64,000 bases of DNA from Candidatus Methanarcanum hacksteinii (GCA_006954405.1 LVVQ01000001.1:62001-126000), one strand, 5' to 3'; numbered from the stretch's first letter, positions 1-8,340 are shown. Numbers and translations are program-made. The notes: generated by a model not told the origin, from the letters alone.

Positions 1-923
1 AAGCCCTCATGGAGAGAGGCGAGAACAGGATATCCGACATCTACACACTAGGTTCGGACCTGAAGGATTGGATCATGTCCCCTCATGACAAGTACATCAA
101 ATCCGTGAAGGTGGACGAAGATGGAGAATCACTACATGCCGCATGCATCGATCCATTTGATGTGACGACATTCCTCAGAAGGACCAAAGGCGTGGTGCAC
201 ATGTCAGGTACATTGCAACCATTGGAACAATACGTCAAAGTCATGGCATTGCCTGCCGATACTGTCACCAAGATCTACCCATCACCATTCCCGCCCGAGA
301 ATAGATCTGTGATCTATCTCGGCAATGTCACCACGAGATATGAGGACATGCAGAAGGATCCATCGATATTCTCCAGAATGGAGAAGAACATCGCCAAACT
401 CTGCAATAATGTGGACAAGAACACCTTGGTGTTCTTCCCGTCATACAGCATGATGCGCAAGATGCGCCCATTCCTTGACAGGGATGTGAAGAAGGACGCG
501 TATTGGGAGGAGTCCGGCCAACAGAAGATGACTATGAAAGCACTCAACGAGTTCAGGAAAGGAAGGAATGGAGTGTTCTTCACAGTGATGGGGGGATCCA
601 TCGCAGAAGGCATCGATTTTCCGGGAGAAGAACTGTGCTTTGCAATAATCGTCGGCATACCATACCCTCCACCGACACTTGAAACGAGAGCTATGTCCGA
701 CCTGTTCGATCAGAAATACGGCAGAGGAGTGGGATGGCGCTATACGTCCGAAGTACCGGCGCTCAGGAAGATGCAGCAGGCCATCGGACGTCTGATAAGG
801 ACGGAGACGGACAGGGGAATGGCCGTCATATTCGACAACCGCTGTTCCAAATATGCCTCGAAACTCGGAGCGAAGTTATCCACGGATCCTTTGGCTGATG
901 TGACCAGATTCTTCGATGAATGA
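1..923 (+). CDS. XPD/Rad3-family ATP-dependent DNA helicase, 3' part (5' end outside window)
   Basis: The frame is open from the first bases, so the gene begins upstream; only the C-terminal helicase half is present. Visible are an HMSGT motif after the arch region, FFPSY, then GGSIAEGIDFPG (motif V) and QAIGRLIRTETDRG (motif VI with the arginine finger). Superfamily 2 XPD-like enzymes unwind DNA 5'-3' in repair; the Fe-S domain would lie in the missing part. The arrangement matches the complete paralogue at 21323-23209 residue block by residue block, although identity is moderate. The first ATG in the window (base 9) is internal, not the real start. Ends in TGA. Confidence 0.88.
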   Translation, partial: ALMERGENRISDIYTLGSDLKDWIMSPHDKYIKSVKVDEDGESLHAACIDPFDVTTFLRRTKGVVHMSGTLQPLEQYVKVMALPADTVTKIYPSPFPPENRSVIYLGNVTTRYEDMQKDPSIFSRMEKNIAKLCNNVDKNTLVFFPSYSMMRKMRPFLDRDVKKDAYWEESGQQKMTMKALNEFRKGRNGVFFTVMGGSIAEGIDFPGEELCFAIIVGIPYPPPTLETRAMSDLFDQKYGRGVGWRYTSEVPALRKMQQAIGRLIRTETDRGMAVIFDNRCSKYASKLGAKLSTDPLADVTRFFDE

Positions 924-992
924 CGTTATTTTCGTACTTATCCAAGCATCGGATCTGCGATTCTTCAGGAAAAATGACCTCGACCCTATCGC

Positions 993-1002
993 TTTTATAT
1001 AA
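993..1002 (+). promoter_or_regulatory. TATA box for tRNA-Ser
   Basis: TTTTATATAA lies about 23-32 bases before the first base of the tRNA, the usual archaeal TATA spacing for a transcript starting at or just before the mature 5' end. Confidence 0.6.
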
Positions 1003-1024
1003 TGACGATATACCAACAATCCAA

Positions 1025-1112
1025 GCGGAGATAGCTAAGCCTGGCCCACGGCGCCGGTCTTGAAAACCGGTGGAGTTTCTCCCCGGGAGTTCGAATCTCC
1101 CTCTCCGCGCCA
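1025..1112 (+). tRNA. tRNA-Ser (anticodon TGA), CCA encoded
   Basis: The acceptor stem GCGGAGA (1025-1031) pairs with TCTCCGC (1102-1108), followed by discriminator G and encoded CCA. The anticodon stem CCGGT/ACCGG encloses loop CTTGAAA with anticodon TGA at 1061-1063. The T arm is GGGAG-TTCGAAT-CTCCC. A long class II variable arm (GGAG...CTCC) is present, as expected for tRNA-Ser. It reads UCA and, by wobble, other UCN codons. No intron is visible. Confidence 0.95.
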
Positions 1113-1215
1113 TCTTATCATCATATCATAACAAGAGCCTGGGCTCTCGATCTATCCATATCAAACTGAGTGGTAACTCTCAGAAAGGACACATCTCGAT
1201 ACAAAAATGTAAGAG

Positions 1216-1243
1216 CATGATGTCTGTTGTATCAGACATCATG
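1216..1243 (+). other. Perfect 11-bp hairpin upstream of the aro operon
   Basis: CATGATGTCTG, a TTGTAT loop and CAGACATCATG form an uninterrupted 11-bp stem 55 bases before the chorismate mutase start. No T-run follows, so it is a poor intrinsic terminator for the tRNA. It could be an operator or a leader element of the aromatic operon. A weaker inverted repeat, AGAGCC/GGCTCT, sits at 1134-1147. Confidence 0.45.
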
Positions 1244-1297
1244 TTTCACAGCGTAACGGTGAAAGGGGTCACAGAACAACTCAACTAACGTGATAGC

Positions 1298-1633
1298 ATG
1301 GACTTGGAAACACTCAGAGAGGAGATCAGAAAGAAGGATTCGATGATCATCGAGTTGATCGCAGAGCGCACCGCACTTGCGGAAGAGATCGCTAAGGTCA
1401 AGATCGAAACAAATGAACCTCTGAGGAATCTTGAGGTTGAGAAAAAGGTCATCACCAGATATATCGATGAAGGCGTATCGAAAGGATTGAGTGCAGATAC
1501 GATGAAAACTGTCGCTTCAGCACTCATAACCGAAGCCGTGGAATCCGAATCGAGATTGATGAATGAAGATAGTGGAAACTTACCCACGATCGGAAATGCG
1601 GACAGACAGCATCTTGCAGATGACAATAAATAA
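1298..1633 (+). CDS. aroQ: Chorismate mutase, AroQ class
   Basis: A 111-residue all-helical AroQ-type mutase that would convert chorismate to prephenate, the first step toward Phe and Tyr. The N-terminal LREEIRKKDSMIIELIAERT helix with the catalytic Arg/Lys pattern (R9, K12, D14, R23) and the following KVKI segment are typical. The C-terminal 20 residues are polar and not conserved. It is the first gene of the aro cluster, 40 bases before ADH synthase, although it acts after AroC. Stop is TAA. No fused prephenate dehydrogenase or dehydratase is present, so those steps must be encoded elsewhere. Confidence 0.9.
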   Translation: MDLETLREEIRKKDSMIIELIAERTALAEEIAKVKIETNEPLRNLEVEKKVITRYIDEGVSKGLSADTMKTVASALITEAVESESRLMNEDSGNLPTIGNADRQHLADDNK

Positions 1634-1672
1634 GATGTAGAAGGATAGAATCGAAGGTACGAGGCATCTAAG

Positions 1673-2464
1673 ATGTACGGGAAGAGCATAAGGATGGAGA
1701 GGATAACCGATAGGAAGACCGGCAATGCCGTGATAGTTCCTATGGATCACGGGATATCAATCGGCCCTCAGGAGGGACTGATAGATATGAAACAGACCGT
1801 CGATGATGTCTCCGAAGGTGGTGCGACTGCCGTACTCATGCACAAAGGACTCATAAGATACTCCTATCGTGGATCGGGCAAGGATGTTGGACTCATCGTA
1901 CATCTATCTGCATCCACGGATCTCGGTCCGACAAGCAACAGCAAGGTCCAGATAACGACCGTGGAAGAAGCGATAAGATGCGGTGCGGATGCCGTGTCCA
2001 TACACATCAACTTCGGTTCAGAGGATGAACCCTCCATGTTGGAGACCGCAGGCAGGATATCAGAACAGTGTAACGATTGGGGGATGCCGTTGATGATCAT
2101 GGCGTATCCGCGCGGCCCTAATATCAAAGATACTTTCGATCCATGTGCTATAGCACACTGTGCCAGGGCAGCATCGGAACTCGGAGCTGACATAGTGAAG
2201 GTCAGTTACACCGGAGACATAGATTCATTCATAGAAGTCTGCAAAGGCGCATTAGCACCTGTCGTGATCGCAGGCGGACCGAAGATGGATTCGGACATGG
2301 ACATATTGAACATGGTCCACGATTCCATAGAGGCTGGAGGACATGGTGTGTCCATAGGGAGGAATGTATTCCAGAACAAGAACACCTACGGGATAACCAA
2401 GGCGATATCAAGCATCGTATTGGACGGTTATTCTGTTGAGGAAGCATTCGAATTCATCAAGTGA
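1673..2464 (+). CDS. aroA': 2-amino-3,7-dideoxy-D-threo-hept-6-ulosonate (ADH) synthase
   Basis: A 263-residue class I aldolase of the MJ0400 family. It makes ADH from L-aspartate semialdehyde and a 6-deoxyhexulose phosphate, the archaeal entry to shikimate that bypasses DAHP synthase. Visible are VPMDHGISIGP near residue 25, the GADAVSIHINFG segment, the Schiff-base lysine motif GADIVKVSY (~170-178) and the phosphate-binding AGGPK and GGHGVSIGRNVF strands. The family also contains fructose-bisphosphate aldolases, but the direct coupling to dehydroquinate synthase II favours ADH synthase. Its TGA overlaps the next gene's GTG. Confidence 0.9.
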   Translation: MYGKSIRMERITDRKTGNAVIVPMDHGISIGPQEGLIDMKQTVDDVSEGGATAVLMHKGLIRYSYRGSGKDVGLIVHLSASTDLGPTSNSKVQITTVEEAIRCGADAVSIHINFGSEDEPSMLETAGRISEQCNDWGMPLMIMAYPRGPNIKDTFDPCAIAHCARAASELGADIVKVSYTGDIDSFIEVCKGALAPVVIAGGPKMDSDMDILNMVHDSIEAGGHGVSIGRNVFQNKNTYGITKAISSIVLDGYSVEEAFEFIK

Positions 2465-3483
2465 TCGACATGAAAAGACTGATGATCAGGGCAGATAGAT
2501 CCGATGATCGGGATGTGAGGAAAGGGTACATCACCGATGGTCTTGAAGCAGGATTCAGCGGATTCGTCCTCAGGGAAGGTGACGAATGCTTCGAAGAACT
2601 GGGCAGGATGGATGCGATCTACACTCATGACAATGAATTCACGGATCATTCGTACATATCCGTGAGCATAGACGGCCCAGGATCCATGGAGGATGTCATG
2701 TCCCTGGCTGGGAAGAAGAAGGCTGTCATCGTAGAGACGACTGATTGGACCATAATACCCTTGGAGAATCTTATCGCTGCATTCGATGGTAGCGGGACCG
2801 AGTTGTACGTATCCGCAAAGAACAGTGATGATGCTAAACTGTATCTCACAACGATGGAAAAGGGAGTGGACGGGATCATCATCGATATCAACGATCCGAC
2901 CGAACTTTCAGAATTCAAAAGGATACTGTCAGCAAGTCCTAATGAAGATCTGAGTGAGGTCACCGTAGTATCCGTAAGACAGGTAGAGATGGGGGACAGG
3001 GTATGTATAGATACCTGCAGCATGATGTCTCCAGGCGAGGGGATGCTCATAGGCTCATACTCCAACTGCCTTTTCCTAATACAGTCGGAGAGCGAGGACA
3101 ACGGATACGTCGCAAGCAGACCTTTCAGAGTGAACGCAGGTGCCGTCCATTCTTACATAGAGGTCCCTGACGGAGGTACGAGATATCTATCTGAATTGAG
3201 AAGTGGCGATGATGTACTATTGTGCAATGGAAGCGGCAGGACAAGAGTCGCTTCAATAGGTAGATGTAAGATCGAGAAAAGACCGCTCCTGATGGTGACG
3301 GCCACTGATGGAATGAAAGAATATAGCGTCATACTGCAGAATGCAGAGACCGTCAAGATAGTCAAGAAGGACGGTTCCGAATCCGTTACAAAACTGAGAC
3401 CAGGGGACAAGATATTGGCGAGGATCGATACTGGAGGAAGGCATTTCGGCATCCCAATCGATGAATCGATCTCGGAGATTTAG
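2461..3483 (+). CDS. aroB': 3-dehydroquinate synthase II (amber stop, in frame with aroE)
   Basis: Archaeal NAD-dependent enzyme (MJ1249 family) that oxidatively deaminates and cyclises ADH to 3-dehydroquinate; it is unrelated to bacterial AroB. About 340 residues, with family landmarks FSGFVLREGD near the N-terminus, GEGMLIGSYSNCLFL (~195), SRPFRVNAGAVHSY (~220) and a C-terminal GRHFGIPIDE. Start is GTG 2461 (overlapping the previous stop) or ATG 2470. It stops at TAG 3481-3483, directly followed in the same frame by the aroE ATG. This is the only TAG stop among the intact genes; if TAG is read as pyrrolysine an AroB'-AroE fusion results. Confidence 0.9.
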   Translation: MIDMKRLMIRADRSDDRDVRKGYITDGLEAGFSGFVLREGDECFEELGRMDAIYTHDNEFTDHSYISVSIDGPGSMEDVMSLAGKKKAVIVETTDWTIIPLENLIAAFDGSGTELYVSAKNSDDAKLYLTTMEKGVDGIIIDINDPTELSEFKRILSASPNEDLSEVTVVSVRQVEMGDRVCIDTCSMMSPGEGMLIGSYSNCLFLIQSESEDNGYVASRPFRVNAGAVHSYIEVPDGGTRYLSELRSGDDVLLCNGSGRTRVASIGRCKIEKRPLLMVTATDGMKEYSVILQNAETVKIVKKDGSESVTKLRPGDKILARIDTGGRHFGIPIDESISEI

Positions 3484-4347
3484 ATGAAGATTTCCACATG
3501 TGGCTCTGATATCCTCCCTAAGATGGATATCCACACTTTATCAGATCTGATGGATGCTTACAAGGTCAGAGGACTCATAGCTGATCGTGTGATCACAGGC
3601 ATCATCGGACATCCTCTATCACATTCGGATTCACCTTCGATGCAGAATGCAGCGATGAAAGCTGCAGGGGTGAAAGGGATCTATCTGACGTTCGATTCCA
3701 CTGATATCGAACACCTCAGAGATGTCGTCTTGGGATACGACATCCGCGGGATGAATGTGACGATCCCTTACAAACAGAAGGTCATCGAACAGATGGACTC
3801 CATCTCAGAGATCGCTGAACGCATAGGCGCAGTGAATACTGTGATCAATGATGATGGAGAGATCAAAGGCGAGAATACCGACCACGTAGGCATAAGATAT
3901 GCATTCTCAAACATCGATCTCAAAGGGAAGAATGTGATCATCATGGGTTCTGGGGGCGCCGCACGTGCGGCAACATACACCTTCATGGATGCAGGATGTG
4001 ATGTCTCCATCTCTGGAAGGAATGAACTCACCGTGAACATGATCTGCGATAATTTTGGATGCGCACCATACCGTGGAAGTGTGAAGACATTCGATATCAT
4101 CGTGAACTGCACGCCCATAGGTCTCGTGGATGGAAGATATCCTGCAGATATCGATGATATTCATTCCGAACAGATCGTGTTCGACATGGTTTACGGTCAC
4201 GACACACCTTTGATCAAAAAGGCAAAGAAGAGTGGATCTATACTCGTCGATGGCAAGGAGATGCTCATCGGACAGGGCGCGGAATCGTTCCACCTTTGGT
4301 TCGACAGGAAACCTGACGTCGACGTCATGAGGAGGGCGATTCAATGA
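3484..4347 (+). CDS. aroE: Shikimate dehydrogenase with N-terminal leader
   Basis: NADP-dependent reduction of 3-dehydroshikimate to shikimate. The canonical fold begins near residue 37 (GIIGHPLSHSDSP) with the substrate serines, followed by NVTIPYK (catalytic Lys about residue 97), GENTDHVG (catalytic Asp) and the Rossmann motif GSGGAARA. The first ~36 residues (TLSDLMDAYKVR and around) are extra; they resemble the linker between the two halves of AroD-AroE bifunctional enzymes. A GGAG Shine-Dalgarno-like sequence ends about 7 bases before the ATG, inside the end of aroB', supporting independent initiation. The stop overlaps aroK. Confidence 0.92.
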   Translation: MKISTCGSDILPKMDIHTLSDLMDAYKVRGLIADRVITGIIGHPLSHSDSPSMQNAAMKAAGVKGIYLTFDSTDIEHLRDVVLGYDIRGMNVTIPYKQKVIEQMDSISEIAERIGAVNTVINDDGEIKGENTDHVGIRYAFSNIDLKGKNVIIMGSGGAARAATYTFMDAGCDVSISGRNELTVNMICDNFGCAPYRGSVKTFDIIVNCTPIGLVDGRYPADIDDIHSEQIVFDMVYGHDTPLIKKAKKSGSILVDGKEMLIGQGAESFHLWFDRKPDVDVMRRAIQ

Positions 4348-5156
4348 AAGGGCATGGAAGATCATATGGTGCCATTTCCGTGATGAATGCTATCCCATGC
4401 GGCATCGGTTCCACCATAGGCATAGAACTAACCACGGATGTCGAATTCTCCGATTCTGATACGACGACGATAACGCTCGTCGATAGACCTGATGTCGATA
4501 CCAAACTTGTCAGAACATGCGTAAAAAGGACTTTGGAATCGATCGATCAAGAACCTATCGACTATTCTCTCAAGGTGATCAGTGAGATCCCTCCATCCAT
4601 AGGATTGAAAAGCTCTAGTTCCGTGTGCAATGCAACAATATCTGCAGTTCTAGATGCATTGGGAGAGAGGATGGAAATGCTTGATATCATCAGACTCGGC
4701 GTCAGATGCGCCAGAGAATGCAATGTCACGGTGACGGGATCCTTCGATGATGCTTGCGGGTGCGAATACGGTGGACTTGTCATCACGGATAACAAGAATG
4801 ATGATATCATCAACAGGATGAGAATTCCAGAATATGACGTTATAATCTGCCTACCAGGATCTCCACCGAAGGAAAAGATACCAAAGGAAAAGTACACAGT
4901 ATTATACGACATGTTTCAGGCCATGGCCCCATCGATCAAATCGGATTATCTGAATGTACTAACAGAGAATGGGAGGTACATCGGCAGAATAATCGGCGAT
5001 ACTTCGGATCTCGCCGAATCCGCATTGAAGGCTGGTGCATTGGCCGCAGGCGTATCGGGTACAGGGCCAGCCATAGCCGCATTGACCGAAAAAGGGAAAG
5101 GAAAGGAGATCGCGGACAGATTCTGTTCCAATTACATACTCACGAGGACGAGATGA
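4344..5156 (+). CDS. aroK: Archaeal shikimate kinase (GHMP family)
   Basis: A 270-residue GHMP-fold kinase phosphorylating shikimate at O3, the archaeal substitute for bacterial P-loop AroK. Motif 1 (NAIPCGIGSTIGIEL) is near the N-terminus, the ATP-binding PPSIGLKSSSSVCNA motif is at ~90, and motif 3 SGTGPAIAAL is near residue 240. The start overlaps the aroE stop by four bases (ATGA) and the stop overlaps aroA likewise, so translation is probably coupled through the operon. Confidence 0.93.
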   Translation: MKGHGRSYGAISVMNAIPCGIGSTIGIELTTDVEFSDSDTTTITLVDRPDVDTKLVRTCVKRTLESIDQEPIDYSLKVISEIPPSIGLKSSSSVCNATISAVLDALGERMEMLDIIRLGVRCARECNVTVTGSFDDACGCEYGGLVITDNKNDDIINRMRIPEYDVIICLPGSPPKEKIPKEKYTVLYDMFQAMAPSIKSDYLNVLTENGRYIGRIIGDTSDLAESALKAGALAAGVSGTGPAIAALTEKGKGKEIADRFCSNYILTRTR

Positions 5157-6406
5157 TGGATATCACATTCTCAGGAGGAGAGATCGACGGCACCATATCT
5201 GCACCCGCATCGAAAAGTTGCACACACAGAGCGATCGTCTTGGCAGCACTCTCCCGTGGAAAATGTGTTATAACCAATCCACTCGATTCATTGGATACCA
5301 GGGCGACCGCGGATGCCATGATCACTATGGGTGCATCCATCGATTGGGCGGATGATCGCATTTGCATCGAATCCAAAGAGATACATGCGCCCAACAGGAT
5401 TGTCGATGTACTGAATTCGGGTACGACCATGAGACTCATGACAGGGATCGCTGCATTGTTCGATTCGGAAACGACAATAGTTGGCGATGACTCCGTGATG
5501 AAAAGGCCCATGGAACCGCTTCTTAATGCTTTGAAGGGTTGTGGAGTACGTTGCGAGTCAAATGATGGTAAAGCACCGATAAGGATCAGAGGACCCGTTG
5601 AAGGGAACAGGATATGCATCGATGGAAGTACATCATCCCAATTCATCTCATCCGTGTTGATGATGTCCCCATTGGTCGGCAGACCGATGGACATCATACT
5701 GGAAGGCGATATCGTATCGCAACCCTACATCGATATCACCACAGATATGATGGAAAGATTCGGAATCTACATCATCAGAACAGATTCTGGATTCCATGTG
5801 GAACCACAGAGTTATGTTCCATGCGACTACGTAGTCCCATCAGATTTCTCATCCGCCGCTTACCCCCTAGTGGCCGGAGGATTGTCTGGCAGGGCATCAG
5901 TGAAAGGATTGGATATGTCCGACCAACAAGGTGACAAAAAGATTGTGGACATCCTCAGGATGGCGGGATGTTCCGTTGATATCGATGGCGATGTGATCAC
6001 TTGTACGCACAATGGACGTCCGAAAGCGTGCGACATAGATATCTCGAACGTACCTGACCTTTTCCCGATAGTTGCTGTTCTCCTATGCACAGCGGACGGA
6101 AAGAGCAAACTCCATGGAGCACCACAATTACATTTCAAAGAGAGCGATCGCATAGAATCTGTGAGCGATATGCTCAATACATTGGGGGCCGATATCCGCC
6201 CGACCGATGATGGTTGCATCATCGAAGGCGTAGAACATCTCAGGGGCGGATGGGTCGATCACAGAGGGGATCACAGATTGATGATGGCCGCTTCCATCGC
6301 TTCGTTGGTATCCGATGGTCCGATATCAATGAAAGATGACCGCTGTTGGGATGTTTCCTACCCAAGATTCATAGAACATATGCGTTCTCTCGGGATGAGG
6401 TGTTGA
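5153..6406 (+). CDS. aroA: 3-phosphoshikimate 1-carboxyvinyltransferase (EPSP synthase)
   Basis: Transfers the enolpyruvyl group of PEP to shikimate-3-phosphate. The 417-residue protein has two inverse alpha-beta domains. The S3P/PEP residues are recognisable: PASKSCTHRA (Lys, Ser, Arg) near residue 18, NSGTTMRLMTG at ~90, STSSQFISS at ~160, FKESDRIESV at ~330 and the C-terminal DHRLMMA. There are two consecutive ATG codons at 5153 and 5156. It lies between aroK and aroC, one base before aroC. The motifs look intact. Confidence 0.94.
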   Translation: MMDITFSGGEIDGTISAPASKSCTHRAIVLAALSRGKCVITNPLDSLDTRATADAMITMGASIDWADDRICIESKEIHAPNRIVDVLNSGTTMRLMTGIAALFDSETTIVGDDSVMKRPMEPLLNALKGCGVRCESNDGKAPIRIRGPVEGNRICIDGSTSSQFISSVLMMSPLVGRPMDIILEGDIVSQPYIDITTDMMERFGIYIIRTDSGFHVEPQSYVPCDYVVPSDFSSAAYPLVAGGLSGRASVKGLDMSDQQGDKKIVDILRMAGCSVDIDGDVITCTHNGRPKACDIDISNVPDLFPIVAVLLCTADGKSKLHGAPQLHFKESDRIESVSDMLNTLGADIRPTDDGCIIEGVEHLRGGWVDHRGDHRLMMAASIASLVSDGPISMKDDRCWDVSYPRFIEHMRSLGMRC

Positions 6407-6407
6407 T

Positions 6408-7478
6408 ATGTACACAACAGGCGATAGATTGAAGATCTCCCTCTTCGGCAAGAGTCGTGCCGATCGCATAGGTTGTGTGATCGAAGGATTGCCCCTTGGT
6501 ATGCACATCGATATCGACGACATCAAAAGATCGATGGATCTCAGAAGACCATCTGACAGAATAGGCACATCAAGAAAAGAGACTGATGACGTCATCTTCG
6601 ATTCCGGGATATCCGATGATGTCGTGACATCACGTTATGTCATACTCACGATAAGGAATGAGAACAAAGATCCTACATCATATTCTGAATTCAACAGGAA
6701 ACCGAGGCCGGGACACGCTGACCTTCCCGCTCTCATTAGATTCAAAGGGATGGATATCAGTGGAGGCGCACAGTTCTCTGGAAGGATGACTGCGCCGCTA
6801 GTAGCGGCAGGCGCGATCGCATCACAATATCTCAGAGCCAAAGGTATCGGGATCGCCGCATACACCAAACAGATATCCGACATCAAGGACGAGAATGAGC
6901 ACACGTTCGATGAGATATATGCATCAAGATCATTCATAACACGCTCCATCTCGAAAGAATACGACTCCATGATGACTGAACGCATATTGTCAGCATCCGA
7001 AGATGGCGACAGCGTTGGAGGTGTCGTCGGATGCATGGTAAAAGGGTTACCGATAGGATTCGGAGGGATATGGTTCGATGCGCTGGATGTGACGATCGCC
7101 AAGATGATGTTCTCGATCCCTGGTGTGAAAGGCGTGGAGTTCGGGAAGGGATTTTCCATCGCTGAAATGAAGGGATCAGAGAGCAACGACCAATATCACA
7201 TGATAGATGGGAAGATATCCGCATCGAGCAACAACATGGGAGGAGTATGCGGAGGCATGAGCGATGGGATGCCTTTGACGTTCAATGTCGCATTCAAACC
7301 GACACCGTCCATATCGAAGGAACAGCATACCATCGATCTCCATGAGATGAAGGATACCGCGATATCCATCAAAGGCAGACACGACCCGTGCATCGTACCG
7401 CGTGCCGTGGCAGTCGTAGAAGCGATGACCGCCATCGCAATCATGGATCAATACCTCTCGCACCATCCTGGCGAATGA
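6408..7478 (+). CDS. aroC: Chorismate synthase, divergent
   Basis: The FMN-dependent anti-elimination that converts EPSP to chorismate. It is 356 residues, with family landmarks RPGHADLPAL (conserved His retained), SGGAQFSGRMTAPL (the GGHFSGR variant seen in clostridial-type AroC rather than GGGRSSAR), SNNMGGVCGGMSDG and KGRHDPC. The N-terminal signature GESHG is replaced by GKSRA, so the first conserved histidine is missing. It is the last gene of the operon. The enzyme is probably functional because it is the only candidate in the pathway cluster, but the loss of that His deserves a check. Confidence 0.88.
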   Translation: MYTTGDRLKISLFGKSRADRIGCVIEGLPLGMHIDIDDIKRSMDLRRPSDRIGTSRKETDDVIFDSGISDDVVTSRYVILTIRNENKDPTSYSEFNRKPRPGHADLPALIRFKGMDISGGAQFSGRMTAPLVAAGAIASQYLRAKGIGIAAYTKQISDIKDENEHTFDEIYASRSFITRSISKEYDSMMTERILSASEDGDSVGGVVGCMVKGLPIGFGGIWFDALDVTIAKMMFSIPGVKGVEFGKGFSIAEMKGSESNDQYHMIDGKISASSNNMGGVCGGMSDGMPLTFNVAFKPTPSISKEQHTIDLHEMKDTAISIKGRHDPCIVPRAVAVVEAMTAIAIMDQYLSHHPGE

Positions 7479-7549
7479 GAGCATGACCATCATCATTTAT
7501 CTATCCCTTCTTCGTAACATCATCGCATTACAGGATTCGGTGTTATCAG

Positions 7550-8200
7550 ATGGAATCGAGAAGATACTATGAAAGATCTCTTGTGAGATCGATTTTAGCA
7601 GGGATGGCGATCGGTATCGGTGGGTGCGTATTCATCGGTTGTAGCCTACCGAAATACAATGTCCCATGGGTTGGCTCAATTCTGTTCGCTGTCGGCCTCT
7701 GTTCCGTATTCATGTTCGGATTCGATCTGTACACAGGGAAGGTCGGTTATGCTGTCAACAACAAGATCGACTACATACCGTACGTGCTCGTAGTCATCCT
7801 CGGTAACTTCATCGGAGCGATGGTCTTGGGTTACATCGCCCCCGTCAACATAGCGGAATTCTCATCCACGTTGTTCTCTGGCAAATTAGAGGACATCGAT
7901 TATCTCAGGGTCTTGTTCAAAGGTATCCTCTGTGGAATACTGATGTACATAGCTGTCGACTACTACAAGAGGGAGAAGAAATTCCTTGCTGCGATGTTAT
8001 GTGTCCCGACCTTCATAATGGCTGGATTCGAACACAGCATCGCAGATATGTTCTACTTCTGGGCCGGATTCTTCGGTGATGCGAGCGCATTCGCATTCTC
8101 TGAGGGTTTATTGTTCCTCCTGGTGGTGTTGGTAGGTAACGCGATCGGTTGCATGCTGATACCGTTCTGTCAGAAATTCATGTATGAGGAGAAGGATTAA
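7550..8200 (+). CDS. Formate/nitrite transporter (FNT) family channel
   Basis: A 216-residue integral membrane protein with about six hydrophobic helices (first at ~13-35, last at ~185-207) and FNT features: the N-terminal SILAGMAIGIGG segment, FGFDLYTGKVGYAVNN in helix 2-3, a GNFIGA half-helix, and FEHSIADM with the conserved pore His near residue 163. FNT pentamers move formate, nitrite or hydrosulfide; which substrate applies here cannot be read from sequence. It is a single gene between the aro operon and aIF5A, with its own 71-base upstream gap holding a weak TATA (TTTATCTA, ~7496). Confidence 0.88.
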   Translation: MESRRYYERSLVRSILAGMAIGIGGCVFIGCSLPKYNVPWVGSILFAVGLCSVFMFGFDLYTGKVGYAVNNKIDYIPYVLVVILGNFIGAMVLGYIAPVNIAEFSSTLFSGKLEDIDYLRVLFKGILCGILMYIAVDYYKREKKFLAAMLCVPTFIMAGFEHSIADMFYFWAGFFGDASAFAFSEGLLFLLVVLVGNAIGCMLIPFCQKFMYEEKD

Positions 8201-8217
8201 GGGGCCATCGATAACCC

Positions 8218-8225
8218 TTATAAAC
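8218..8225 (+). promoter_or_regulatory. TATA box of the aIF5A-agmatinase unit
   Basis: TTATAAAC sits 116 bases before the aIF5A ATG, predicting a start near 8248 and a roughly 90-base leader. No stable structure is obvious in the leader. Confidence 0.45.
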
Positions 8226-8340
8226 AAATAGGGATATGGGTGCGCCAGATAATCATGTGTGCACAACGTGAAATCCGCCTACCCTCTGGGGTGAACAAAA
8301 GGTATTTCTCAGCCCACATGCTGTAAAATGAGGTATTGAA

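Noticed and set aside
5140..5697. 185-codon open frame on the minus strand inside aroA
   Set aside because: It is the antisense shadow of a clear EPSP synthase; its translation is Ser/Met-rich low-similarity sequence without domains. Similar shadows at 6635-7186 and 20672-21307 (minus) were dismissed for the same reason.
8029..8040. T-loop-like GGATTCGAAC suggesting a tRNA
   Set aside because: It is inside the FNT channel coding sequence and no acceptor or anticodon stems can be built around it.
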